The position numbers were made by a program, and so were the translations under genes. From Glossina fuscipes (lineage: Eukaryota > Arthropoda > Insecta > Diptera > Glossinidae), in the NCBI RefSeq assembly GCF_014805625.2, contig NW_023998464.1, positions 1,904,509 to 1,968,508 of the forward strand: 64,000 nucleotides of DNA, written 5' to 3'. Shown here piece after piece: positions 1 to 13,100 of this stretch (the stretch's first letter is position 1; every line of letters begins with the position of its first letter). Under the pieces are notes generated by a model, which did no database searches, had not been told where the DNA came from, and worked only from the letters and a program-made list of their open reading frames with translations.

Positions 1-38
1 CCCATCAACAAACCTCGTCGTCTATTATTAACAACAAA
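1..38 (+). CDS. d: dachs 5' coding exon (partial)
   Basis: Open in the frame CAT CAA CAA ..., encoding HQQTSSSIINNK. It ends at a GTAAGT donor at position 39, phase 0, and joins the exon at 170 after a 131-base intron. The Ser/Asn/Gln-rich composition matches the next exons. The true start codon must lie left of the window. Confidence 0.55.
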
Positions 39-3000
39 GTAAGTAAAGTAAATCAGAACAGCTTTATACGCACATGCACCTGAATAATTTGTAGTTATTT
101 CGCGTCACTTGTAGGTAGAGAGCAACTAATATTTTTTTGTTGTCGCTTTTTTTCTTCGCACATTTTTAGAATTCGCACATATTCAATCACACATTGCCAC
201 ATAATACGAGCATTGTTTCTTCCGGCATTGCCTCATCAAGAAATACCTCTATTCCACATCCATTGCCCCATCAAATCAATGAAAAAGGTATCGGTAAGTT
301 TAACAACAACAATAACGAATCTCTTATCTTAACAATTTATCCATCTACAAAAGAAAAAAAAAAAAAAATGAAAAAACAAAAGAAGGGAAAGAGAGAACTT
401 GTATTTATTCATGTTCGTATATGCACTTATCCTTTATGGATAGATGTATATAGAGCAACGATAAGGAGAGATTCATCATGTGAGACTTAGGAAACGATAT
501 TTATGTACCTATGTTTACATAATATGGCATCACTTAAATAGCCGAGTTCATTTAAGTGTCTATCATTAACAACACTACCATAGCATTGCAATGCAGATAA
601 CAATATTTTATTTTGTTACTATACCTAACACCGAAAGATGAGAGTGTACTCATTACGGAAACCGTCTGCTATACATAGAAAGATGCTTCCGAGACGCTAT
701 GAAGGAAATTTTGAACCTAGCTGACCATGTCGGTCTGTATGTGAGTGACTGTGATGAGGCTGTTGCGATAGGCAACATGAACGTATCCCCTCAAATTTGC
801 AAAAACTTTGAAGTTTCTTGTGGCAGTTGATATAGAAAACAGGCCGCATTGCTCAGAGGATCTGCTTGCAGTACTAAAAAAAATTGCCCGTTTTGCTCAT
901 TGCTTATAAAACGATAACTAAAACAAATGCATCGATCAAAATTTACATATATATAAGATAGATTCTATGGATGGTCCAGCACAACGAAAAGAAAAATAAA
1001 AATAATAATCCCTCGACAGGATATTGCTTTACTTCTTTGAGATTTTTCAAAATGAATTTTGCCGGCACAAAAGATTCGGCCACGGTCTAACATAGTTTTC
1101 TTAGCTTTTTCGTGGAGCATGAAGTTTTTATTACATATTTTTTCCAAAACATAGTTTTCCCAAACTGATTTTAAAGTGTTTACTCTCTTTGCAATTAGTT
1201 GCAAAACTCTGCAGAAAACTGACATGTTTGTAAGTGTGAAAGCGTACAATTTTTCATTCCTTCCTTCGATTTTCTTTCGACATTCGACTTTTCATTGTAA
1301 TATGCTGCTTGTGCATTTACTATTCAAAATGTTGCCTGTGGCTGGCCACTACACTCCTCATCGTTCAAATTCCGCAACGAAGAAACTGCTCATGTCTTGA
1401 GCCTATCTACATATCGATTCAATTTTCAACGTCTTCATAAGCACAAAAATGCAAAGCCGGTCCGTGTGCTATTAGTCTGGCTGACGGGGTTGAATTTCTA
1501 ATTTCAACATTTCCAAGTATATTTAGACTAAGGTTGCAACATAGAGCAATGAGCATTGTTTCGCACTATGAAAATGACTTTATCGTGCCTTTCGATATAT
1601 TGCGAATGTTCGTCTTCCCATTCTCAACTTGAACGGGTTAATTGCTTTCGCTTGCGATTACCCTTTAAATATACATCTTTGCATCCATCATCCTCCGACA
1701 TGCCGTTCTTCGAAGTCAAAATCATCTTTGTGGAATCGTTTCAACCGTTTTCGGCATTTTATTTCACTAACAGCCGTGTTGATGTAAGTTTTTAAGGACG
1801 TTCACGCATTTCTTAGTTTGAAGCAGAGGATGGCTCGTAAAATGACATTTTCAAACGAGAATGAATTTAAGATGTGGGCACAAGTCGAATAACGCTTCGA
1901 TGGAGTTATATTGCCAAATGCCCAATCTTACTGTATGATGTCTACATCTGTTTATTTGCACTATCACATATTAAACCATTTGTTCGAAAAGTGCGGAAGC
2001 GAAGTTATTCAATTGAAAAATTTCGACATAACTTACCCAGAATTTGTAAACGATTCAATGTTTTAGCTGCATGGCTTAAAAGAAAGACATTAATAATAGG
2101 CGAAACAGACAAACACAAGTATTAACATAAAAAAAGGACGCAGGGAAAAAATAAATTAAGAGGCGGAGAATAACATGTTTTTTTAAAGATATACTTATGT
2201 GAAAGAGAACGATGAGGTCTTTTAAAATACTTTTATTCATTTCTATTTTAAAGTTAAAGAAATCGTTTGAGTTGCGACAGTGAAAGCTAGGCTGTCTAGA
2301 TCCACCTAAATTGAATAGTGTATAGTTCCTTATGCGAGTTAGGTGCACAACTCGGGAAAAACACCATAACAGAAAAAAAGCTATCCACCGATCAAGCGAA
2401 ATAAAAACCTTACAGTACACCATTTCATCCGTTGTAAGCCGTACGTATAAATTAATAATGATAATGCAATCTTGGGCAATGTTCTAATTCTAAATCATAA
2501 TAAGTCCACGCCTTAGTCTTACCCATCACTGGGACAAACTACTTGCGGTTACGTTTCTTTTCACTTCTTTTCTGCCAGAATAAGATCGGATCAGTTAAAT
2601 TCAATTAGAATGAAACGGAATGAATTTTTTGTTGCTTACATAACGAGCACTGCACTTAACCGTTGAATTTGGAAAACCAAAACATAAAAGAGAATGAAAA
2701 TGAGTCCAAAGAGAAAATGTGAATTTTCATAATTCAAATTGCTGACATCTCATATTAACACAGGCGTCCTGCATGGACTTATGAACGCAACGAATATGAA
2801 ATTCATTGTTTAGACGTTTCTGGAAACGAATTAATATGCGTCCGGCGCAAAGTTCGTTTTTTTTTAGTTTTTACTACATCTCTGTAGGAAGAATTTGAAA
2901 ATTGGGACATATTTTTACTCACTTGTCACAATTGAAATAGAAAACGTGGTAAAATGTACCACTGTTCACAAGTGTTACTTTGTGATAATTTATGGTTTTC

Positions 3001-6000
3001 TTATATTTATGCCACATCTTTGAATTACAACTTGTTGAGAGAAATGTTTTCTTCATTAGATGTTTTCTTTTACTTGCCATTCCAGTCGAATACATTGAAA
3101 GCAAAAATTAGACGCAGAAAGAAATTTCGTCTTTATGGCAGCATTCTTATTATCTTTCAATGTGCTTAACTTAGAGTTTGAAGCCATGATAGATTTATTT
3201 AGAAACTCTGCTTAATTGAAAAGAAAAACGAAAATTTTTGTTTTCGTACTCGGTAACAAACTCGTCTAAGCTAAAAAAAAAAAAACGTTGACATAAATTA
3301 TAGCATGTATGATGACAATGGTAACATCGAACGTAAAAAGATGGATTAAGCAAGACTAAGTTCATAACTTTTCAACCATCCTAGACTCGATTAGATTATA
3401 ATTTATTTCGTGCTGCTAAAAGATTCGTCGCTTCGATTACAAATGTACATTCCAAACATTCACTGTCGCGATTTATGAATACCTATTGAAGGCAATCGGG
3501 TATTTTGTTATCTGCGACTACCAAATCAGTGTTCGCGTGTTTCTATCTCAAGTGCAGTAAAGTTTTCTTCGGCTGTACCGCTAGTGAGAGTTCAGTCAGT
3601 AACAGCATAACTGTTTGAGATGGGTCCCACATCCATCGTCTGGTTGTTCCGTTGTCGTATGACTTCTAGCCAATACAGCATAAGTGGCGCCAGCACCAGC
3701 ATTGGCTTGTGAATTGCTATTATTACTAGCGTTTATGTCAATAGTTTTGATATCTGGCGGATAAGCTGAAGCTGCTTCGGCTGCAACAACTCTCTCTTTA
3801 TCCATTTCCATCACCTTTTGCAGCTCTTCGGGAGCACGAGTTTCTCCAGTTGCGTATGTCGGAGATAAGAATGGTATTTGCCCATTACCGATTTTAATGG
3901 AGGAACGTTGATCATCCTTTGTTAAGCCGGTTTTATCTCTTTCTTTATTTGAATTAATGCACATCTGGCAGAGCACTTTCTAAAAGTTGTTTCTTCTAAG
4001 TCTACCCCTATCGATTGAAAGCTTTTTGTGGATAAACCCTCTCGTAGATAAGGCAAAAATAAAATGATAAAGTAAAGGTGCAAATAAATATACAATGAAT
4101 AAAAATAAAATGATCAATAGAGTTAACCAATAAACTTCGTAAGGCTTCCAATTAAAAAGCACCACAATTATGATCTCGTGAATCAAAGATTCGCTCCACT
4201 CAGTCAGCCTCTATTCATTTGCATATATTTGATGACTTTGGAGATAAGCTCGTTGGTATGGCCTGACGAACTACAATATATTTTACTTGTTCCTTTACAG
4301 AATTTTTATTATGTAGAACCTCTTCTAATAATTTTAATTGTGGTTATGAACTCACGACGTCTAATCCAATGGTTAAGACGTATCTTCGTATATTCGTACT
4401 CAATAATTTCCGTATACAAAGTCTATATAATTGAGAAAATACAAATTCCATACAATTGAGAATGTTTGAATCAATTTGTTTACATGTATTGTGCCGCTTT
4501 AAGAAATAAACGCATATTCGTTCTCATTTGTTTTGCATGTATTGTGCCCCTTTGAGAATAAGCGTATACAATTTTCAAGAATTTTGCATGTATTGTGCCG
4601 CTTTGAGAATAAGCGTACCCATAAAGTACCCATACCATCTCGACGTGGTATGGGTATAGCTGCTCGTTGATCTTCCATGCGGCCACTTTGTACTTTCATA
4701 ATGAGGGAGAAAAAGTCGTCATCTGTCACAGTATTGGCTGCGCGGCCAAAATTGCTAATCTGGCGAGGCGTTTCCGCATCAAACACAAGATTAGGCTTCG
4801 GCAATTCGGACCGCTGCTCCTCCAGGCGTGAACTTTGGCAACGCATCAGCATGTCGAGAAAGGCATTAGGCTTTGGGCACCATTTCCCTGTTTCTTTCTC
4901 TCTCTCTCCTTCTCTCTCCTATCATCTTTTTGACAGCAACCGCGTTACATGAATGTGGGACATCCGCTGGGTGATTCGCCAAAAGCAAAATAGAACAAAA
5001 AAGAGATTCATTCAATCGATCGGGGAACATTTCAGATTAAAAGCTTAAACGACTCAGGATTTGATGAGTGTATACACTTTGTGGAGGTCTCTGAAGCCTC
5101 ATTCTTCGATGATGGATATAGAAAAGGTCAGGTGTATACAGCCAAACAAATGAAAGTGAACAATTAAAAAAGAAGAAAGAATAAAAAAGAAGTGTATGTT
5201 TAGGCATAAATGCCCTAAGCACATGCTATGCATCAAAACATTTAGTGTGTGAATAAAGTCGTTCCGTTTTTTGATACAATTCGACTATATTTGAAAGAAA
5301 TAAATAAATTTCTCTTTTTGCACTTCTTAACTAGGTTCGTGTAACTAGATCGTGAATAGCGTGGATTTTATTTATAATGTTTAGAATGAGTATTTACTGT
5401 GTCTTCACAATACAACGCTTTTCACTTAAATTTTCTTTTCGACTGATTCGACTTGCTTACAACTGATTGGACTGACTTTCGACTCGGGTCTTCGCCTTCT
5501 GCAAATATTCTGTTTATATACCCCTTTACAAGAAAGTTACCATTATACCCCATTACGCGTCATAAATGTGTATTTGGTCTTCCCCTTCTTCACAATTTAA
5601 TTTCTTCGAAAACCGATTAGTTTTCATGAAACCCAAATCATGAAAAATGGCATTTTCGTAACAATGCACTTGCTACAAAGCTTAATAACCGCAATATGCA
5701 CAATCATTATTTTGTCATAGAATATGCGGTGTGCGGTAAAACTTCCCAACCTAAGCTGAAAAGTATATCTTCGTTTGCTTCTGCCGCATGTGGGCGCATG
5801 TACGTGTTACGAATCAAAACCACTTCTCGATTCACTTTATGCCTCTGTGCATTTTTTCCTGTAGCACTTCACTTAAATTCATTAGTTAGACTGCATATCA
5901 TTCAGATGCAACAGTTTCATCGGGCTTTAAAAGTTCTTAGTAGACAATTTGTTTCCAATGCCGCCAAACATACGGTGGCACTTTCTTGGCATGAATATTC

Positions 6001-7078
6001 AGTTTTGCATGAGATGTGGTTGGTTGTCCTGGGTCATCCCACCTTTTTTGTCGTTTTGGATTGTCGCAAAGGTTTCACTTTTCAACGCCCGCAATAAGTT
6101 GATGAAGATAATCCTTTCTTTGAAATCGACTTAACAAATTTAAGCAGACATCAACATTACGATTTTTGTTCTCTTCGGTTAGCTCATAAAGAATCCACTT
6201 TCCTTCTTTGTGTTTTTCTCTTGGCGTGCATATAACTGAAGTTGCCTGTTGACTAATTCCTAAATGTGCAGCAAATTCGTTTTGAATCTGTGCTAGATTG
6301 TCGTCTAGTAAACTTTAGATTTCTTCATCCGACACTTCTAGCGGAGCTTCAGAGCACTCAAGTTTTTCAATATTAACAATTCTTTAAACAAAAACTCTGT
6401 CTCCGTCAACTTCAATGGCGTATACAGAAAATTGAAAAATGAAGTAATCAAAATATATTAATGTATATTTTGTACCTAGTTTAAACAAACTTAACTATCA
6501 TTAAGCCTATAATTGCTTGCATTTTAATATTTAATCAGGAATTAATTCATTCAATATTTTATTTTCTTTGATTCGCATTGCAGTGTCCTCGTCTGCTCAC
6601 AACTTTCTTGATTCCGTTGTGATGCCAACTCTACCTGCATCGACTGTTAATGTTTTTTCAAACACTGTCAATACGCTCCCAATACGGCCGTCAGCACAGA
6701 CACATATACAAAATCAGCCGTTACCCTTTATACCTCTTCAAAAACATTTGAACCCCTGCCATGGCATCAGCACGCTGCCCATGGGATATCCTAATTCAAA
6801 TTTCAACGGGGCTCAGATCGCAATGCATAATAGCAATGCTAATAATCATAACAGCAGCGGTCTTATGAGCCCATATGCCAATCAAGCGAAAAATATATCG
6901 CATAGCCAACAACAACAGCAGCAAAGACAACTGATCAAACGGCCTCATGAACTGGAAGATCTAATACACTTATCTGGGCCGTTAACAGAAGACGCTGTAA
7001 TGAGAACCTTACAGGCCAGATTCAATGACAATTGTTACTTTGTAAGTAGTACGATTACAGATGGACTTTTTTTTGAAA

Positions 7079-7113
<35 letters not shown>

Positions 7114-10100
7114 TTCGCCAGAGAAATAAATTCTAAGATTAAAGTCTTAAAAGCACTAGCAGCATCTAAGGCTATCGGCTTTTATTAAACTCCACCGCAC
7201 TTGAGATTCGAATCCGCGACCATTGACTTGCTAGTCGAGATTCCTCGCCTTAGGCTACTCAGGCGGATGAAATTTTTATTATTACTATTATTTGTGCTGA
7301 ATTTATTTCTAGTAGCCACAAACATACATATTTGAACACCAGAAAATATAACTGTGATACTATTTCGTTTGTTGTACTTAGACTTTGGAGATTCCATCGG
7401 ATATAAGAATAGTTTGACATTCTGAATCCATTTGAAGATGCCTGTCGAACTTATAGTCTAAAAACTACTACTATAGTATAAAAAACTATAGTATAAAAAA
7501 GAAAATTCCTTTTACTATTAGACCAGTGTTAGAAAAATACGTAGAGAATCACCAAAGAGAAAACCATATATATTTTGGTTACTTCAACAAAATGTATCAA
7601 AATTTCATCACATTTTAACCGTTAATTTATAAGTTACGCTCGCAAAGAGATGCCGATCCTCTTTCGTAGTCGTCAGATATTTATATGTATATAAGTTCAT
7701 ATGATAAAAATTTTTAAAATATTATGAAAGAAAAACAAATAAAAGCGTTATAATCGACCACCATCATTTAATACACTACAGGTATTCATATAACGACTTT
7801 TTAAAATAAGGTGTTATATGGAAAGCGGTCGAAAACGTTGTTCTATTTGAACGATTTTCCAAAGCGTTTATCCTTTGTCCATAAGCAGCAAGTGCACCAA
7901 ATCTTATCAAAATATTTCAAAAATTACTTGGTTGAACGCAAGAAAACTGAACGACAATCTTAGATCCAGAAAGTAATTCTAAACCGATCGGTATAATGAA
8001 AGACGGTTTTACCTACATCCACACAAACTTCATACACCCTCGTGGTGTACGATATATAAACGTTGTTATATAATAGCACAAAATAAGGCACTTAAAACGG
8101 AATATTGCACATGGAATATCTAAGAAATAGTAAATCTCTGAGCTAAGGAAGAAAAAAACGAATTGTTATATAAATTCAAAAGTGCTAAAAAATATAATTG
8201 CTAGTTTTGCACAAAAAAAGGCAGGACAATTCATGTCTTACAAACAGCCTGAGACTTTTAAAAAATTTTGAATGATATTTATCAAACACAAACAAAAAAA
8301 GCAGTTCTCGCTCAGCCACTATTTGCTTAGTTTCAAACAATGTTGTATTCAGTCGTAAATTACCCTCCTGATTTTGCCATCATCACGAGAACCATGCGTG
8401 TTTATTCTTATTAACGAAAAAAACCTCTTCGCTGATTACGAGATACGAACCCGTGCTTGTTGTCACACTGATCAACCACTACTAGCACTACACCAAGCAA
8501 AGATAATATCGTAGGTTGTAAACTAGTCAATATTAAAGAAATAGTCAATGAAATAATTTATAAAATATTCGAAAAGTTCTGTAAAGATAACAGATGGCTT
8601 TGCATAAGACAAAATTATGCTCATTTTTTTTGTAAGGCTAATGTAAAGCAAAATTAATGAAAATAATAGCCAATTGCCATATCAATAGTAAGCCTGAAGA
8701 AAAACGGGAAAGTAAAGAATATTTAAAGAAAAGTGTTACGTGGCCTTTTTTGAAAATTCGCGGATGATACCAATGAATTCATTTATGCTGGAAAAGCAAT
8801 CGTCTTTATTTTTAAATACGGCACAAACATATAGTTTGCACGTCTAATATGTCTTAAGTGCAAACTCTGTTGCTTCCAGAAATATGTTTAACAAGGAAAA
8901 TCACTTTGATTGCGTTTGTTTTGACTTTTTCTTCGATAGAAAGAAATCCAATAAAATAACAGCATTAATCTTGGAGGAAATTGTTGAGCGAACCTTTAAT
9001 ACTCTATTGAGTGCTTAGGAATAAACACGAATGTTCTAAAGAGTTCAATATATCAACTATTAAGCCAAAAAAGATTAAAAAAATTGCTTTCCTAAAATCT
9101 TACAGTTCTCTCCTTAAGCGAATTGTATTAATTTTTTTCAGTGTAAGTTTTAATTTAGACATAATAGTTTTAGTTGAGTTGAGCTTTTATTTGAATACTA
9201 AGTATCTGACCATTTAATTTCTTTTTTCATAAAACTTTGTTTTAATTAACATTTTCAGACGAATGTCGGGCCGATACTGCTGTCCATTAACCCGTATTTG
9301 GATGTAGGCAACCCCCTAACTCTTTCTTCAACACGTTCTTTACCGTTGGCTTTACAGCTTCGCAAAATTGTGCAAGAAGCTGTACGACAACAGGCGGAAA
9401 CAGGTTATCCTCAAGCTATTATACTATCCGGCACATCAGGAGCGGGAAAAACTCATTGCTCTATGTTATTGTTGCGTCAATTATTTGCTGTCGCTGGGGG
9501 AGGACCCGAAACAGACGCTTTCAAGCATTTAGCTGCCGCCTTCACGGTATTACGATCGTTGGGCTCGGCAAAGACTACCTCAAACTCTGAATCCAGTCGT
9601 ATTGGCCAGTTTATTGAGGTCCAGGTTACAGATGGTGCTTTATATCGCACAAAAATTCATTGTTACTTTTTGGATCAGACGCGCGTTATACGACCGCTGC
9701 ATAAAGAAAAAAACTACCACATTTTCTATCAAATGCTGGCAGGATTAAATCGCGAAGAACGCATAAAATTGAATTTAGAAGGATATTCGCCGACTAACTT
9801 ACGTTATTTGCAGTATGGTGACATAAATCAAAATGAGCAGGACGATGCTTCGCGCTTTCAAGCCTGGAAGACGTGTTTGGGTATTTTAGGCATACCGTTC
9901 TTGGATGTGGTACGAGTGCTGGCGGCCGTTTTGCTTTTGGGAAATGTGCAATTCGTTGATGGACAGGTGAGAAACGTAACTTAATTCTAAGAAGAGAAAG
10001 AAAAAAGAATAAGGCGAGTAGTATCTTTTTGTACAATTGTCAATCCTAGAGCATATACAAAAAAAGTGTTTCAATCTGAGTAAGACGTGGCAAGTAGAGT

Positions 10101-13100
10101 GGCTTGAGCCATATATATTGGTAATGATAGCTGAAAAAATGTTATTAGAATAAATAAGTCAGAAAAAGGATACCGAAAAATAGTGCGTGAATTGAACAAC
10201 GCAATACGTAACAGAGTTGTATCACTGACTACTATGTATTATCATACATTTTCTGTAACTAAAACATTCTATTGGACTGCCTTTAGGACTGCAATCGACA
10301 CAGCACTTTATTTTGGAAAAATTGTTATTCAAAATTTTGTAAATTTACAATTTACAAATTTCTCTACAAAATGCGCCGAATAAGTATATCGTAATAATAG
10401 TAATAGTAATAACAGTATTTCGGCATAGGAAAATAATGGGCAAAATTTGGATGGGATTGGTCCATTTTTTGAACTTAACCTCATATAACCGTCCCACGAA
10501 AAGCGAACCTCTAAACAGGTTTAAATTACAAAACTTTGACTGCGTACGTTTAATTTTTTTGCCGCTTCCCATGTAAGCGTTCTCAAGTAAAGCAAGCCTC
10601 TATGTGGCAACTGGCTCTAATTGGTGCAACATAACACACTAAAGCTCTCTACGCATTCATGAACGCCTTTTAAAACACTTACCTAATGTTAATTCTGTTC
10701 TAATTCGGTGTCTAATGTTAATTCGGTTTTTTTAACCGAGGTTAGATTATCGTCGCCCCTGTCATTGTTTGCGCTGTTTAACAGCACAATCGTATCCTAT
10801 CTTCTTTCTGGATACACAATTAAATACTTGTTGTTGCTTTTTCGATACCAGGTCACTTGTGTTTCGTTACGTACATATTAGTCATTGCATCCTACAAGCC
10901 TTTTTTATTTTTTTGAATATTCGAAAAGCGATATCTAGCTTCGGGAATTCCAATCTTATATCAGATATTTTTTACGGCCGGAGTGAGTAACAAAAATTTC
11001 ACAACTTAAAATACTGCATTGTGTGTCCATATGGTCCGTACAAAAGTCAGCAGTTACGCTGAGGAGGCGATGAGAGATAGGAGGAAAGTGATTAAATGCT
11101 GTCGTTCATGGGTTTCATTACATCGCCTACAGAACGCAGAAACCCATATAATCTCTTCTATAGTGAAGAGATACCAATTTATTGTTTAGGCCTAAATTAA
11201 ACTGCTATGTAAAATATGTATTTAATGCGACTTGGGGCGTGAGCTTTTCTTTCTTTGCTAAGTTAAATGGTGTCAATATTTGTTTTCAGAACCTCGAAGT
11301 TGATGTGAAGGGGGAATCTGAATTAAATGCAGTTGCCAGTTTGTTGGGAGTACCGCCGGCAGCACTTTGCCGCGGGCTGACGACGCGTACCCATAATGCG
11401 CGCGGTCAACTTATTAAATCTGTTTGTGATGCGAACATGTCCAATATGACACGAGATTGCTTGGCAAAGGCTTTGTATTGTCGCACTGTCGCCACTATCG
11501 TTCGGCGGGCAAATAGTCTAAAACGTCTCGGTTCCACTCTTGGTACTTTAAGTTCAGATTCCAATGAATCGGTACATAATCAGGCCGATATTAATTCCCA
11601 GCATGCCTCCACAATAGGTGGAAATTCCGGTTCTAAATCGATGGCTGCTCTCAACAATGCCGTCCGTCACGCAACAGATGGTTTTATAGGCATACTAGAC
11701 ATGTTTGGTTTCGAGCAACCCACGCCACATGCTCAACTAGAACATCTATGCATTAATTTATGTGCGGAGACAATGCAGCACTTTTACAATACACATATAT
11801 TTAAAAGTTCAGTTGAATCTTGCCGCGACGAAGGCATAATTTGTGACACAGAAGTTGACTATGGGCAGGTGAGAATATCTAACATAAAGCTTTCAAGAGT
11901 TACAAAATCTTAAAAATCTCAAAAAATTCGGAAAACATTTTAATTAATAATTGATGAAATTGATGAAAATTTTGAAATTGATTGTTACAAATATTTATTA
12001 GGGTCATATGGACAATGTACCTTGTATTGATTTGATTTCTTCATTGCGTACCGGTTTACTTAGTATGCTGGATGCTGAGTGCTCAGTGCGAGGAACCGCC
12101 GAAAGTTATGTCGTGAAAATTAAAGTGCAACACAGAAATTCACCGCGTCTAGAGAGCAAACATACGGGTGAACCGCATGATCCTCGTATGTTTACAATAC
12201 GTCATTTTGCCGGACGTGTAGAATACGATGCCACTGATTTTCTTGATACTAATCGCGACGTGGTGCCCGATGATTTAGTAGCCGTATTTTATAAGCATAC
12301 CTGTAATTTTGGATTTGCTACTCATCTATTTGGTTCCGAATTAAAGGCCTTGTTTGCTCTGCAAAGTGTACCTAGAGGTCTAAGTTTTCGTATTGCACCC
12401 ACCTCCCATTCGGATTTATTGAATGGTGATGAACCGGTGTCCACGCTTACTCAAGATTTCCACACACGCCTGGATAATCTCCTTCGCACTCTGGTGCATG
12501 CGCGTCCACATTTTATACGTTGCATACGGAGCAATTCCTCTGAGGGAGCTGGTTGCTTCGAACGTATGTGTGTGGTCAGACAGATACGGTCGCTGCAAGT
12601 ATTGGAAACTGTTAATCTAATGGCTTCTGGTTTTCCCCATCGCATGCGATTTAAACAGTTCAATGCCCGTTATCGCATGCTGGCTCCATTCTGCTTGGTA
12701 AGGCGCAGCGAAGATAAAATGGAAGAGTGTTGCAATATGATACTGCAGTACGCTATGGAGAATCCACCTGTTGTGGAGGGGTCTGTCACTTTAGCCTGGG
12801 CTCCTGGCAAACGTCACGTGTTCTTAAGCGAAGGCATACGTCAGCATTTAGAACACTTAAGAACGGAAATTCGCAACAAGAGTGCCACTCTAATACAAGC
12901 TTCGTGGCGAGGCTGGCAATGGCGAAAGAAGATGGGTGCCGTTAAACATCAACGATCACGGGTTCATAACAACGGATTGCTGGTACTACCCACGGCAATT
13001 AAGCTTACCAAGAACCACGGCAGCGGTAACAATCCCAGTCACAATGGCATTCAACTTTCAAGTAAGAATGTATATAACGCGCAATCATTGAACTAACATT

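Noticed and set aside
5696..6134. Plus-strand 133-residue open frame
   Set aside because: It is the antisense of the mariner relic MLE2.
7042..7188. Extension of the dachs exon past 7041 (poly-isoleucine)
   Set aside because: It is the translated ATT microsatellite; GTAAGT at 7042 joins in phase to the next head exon (TNVGPILLSINPY).
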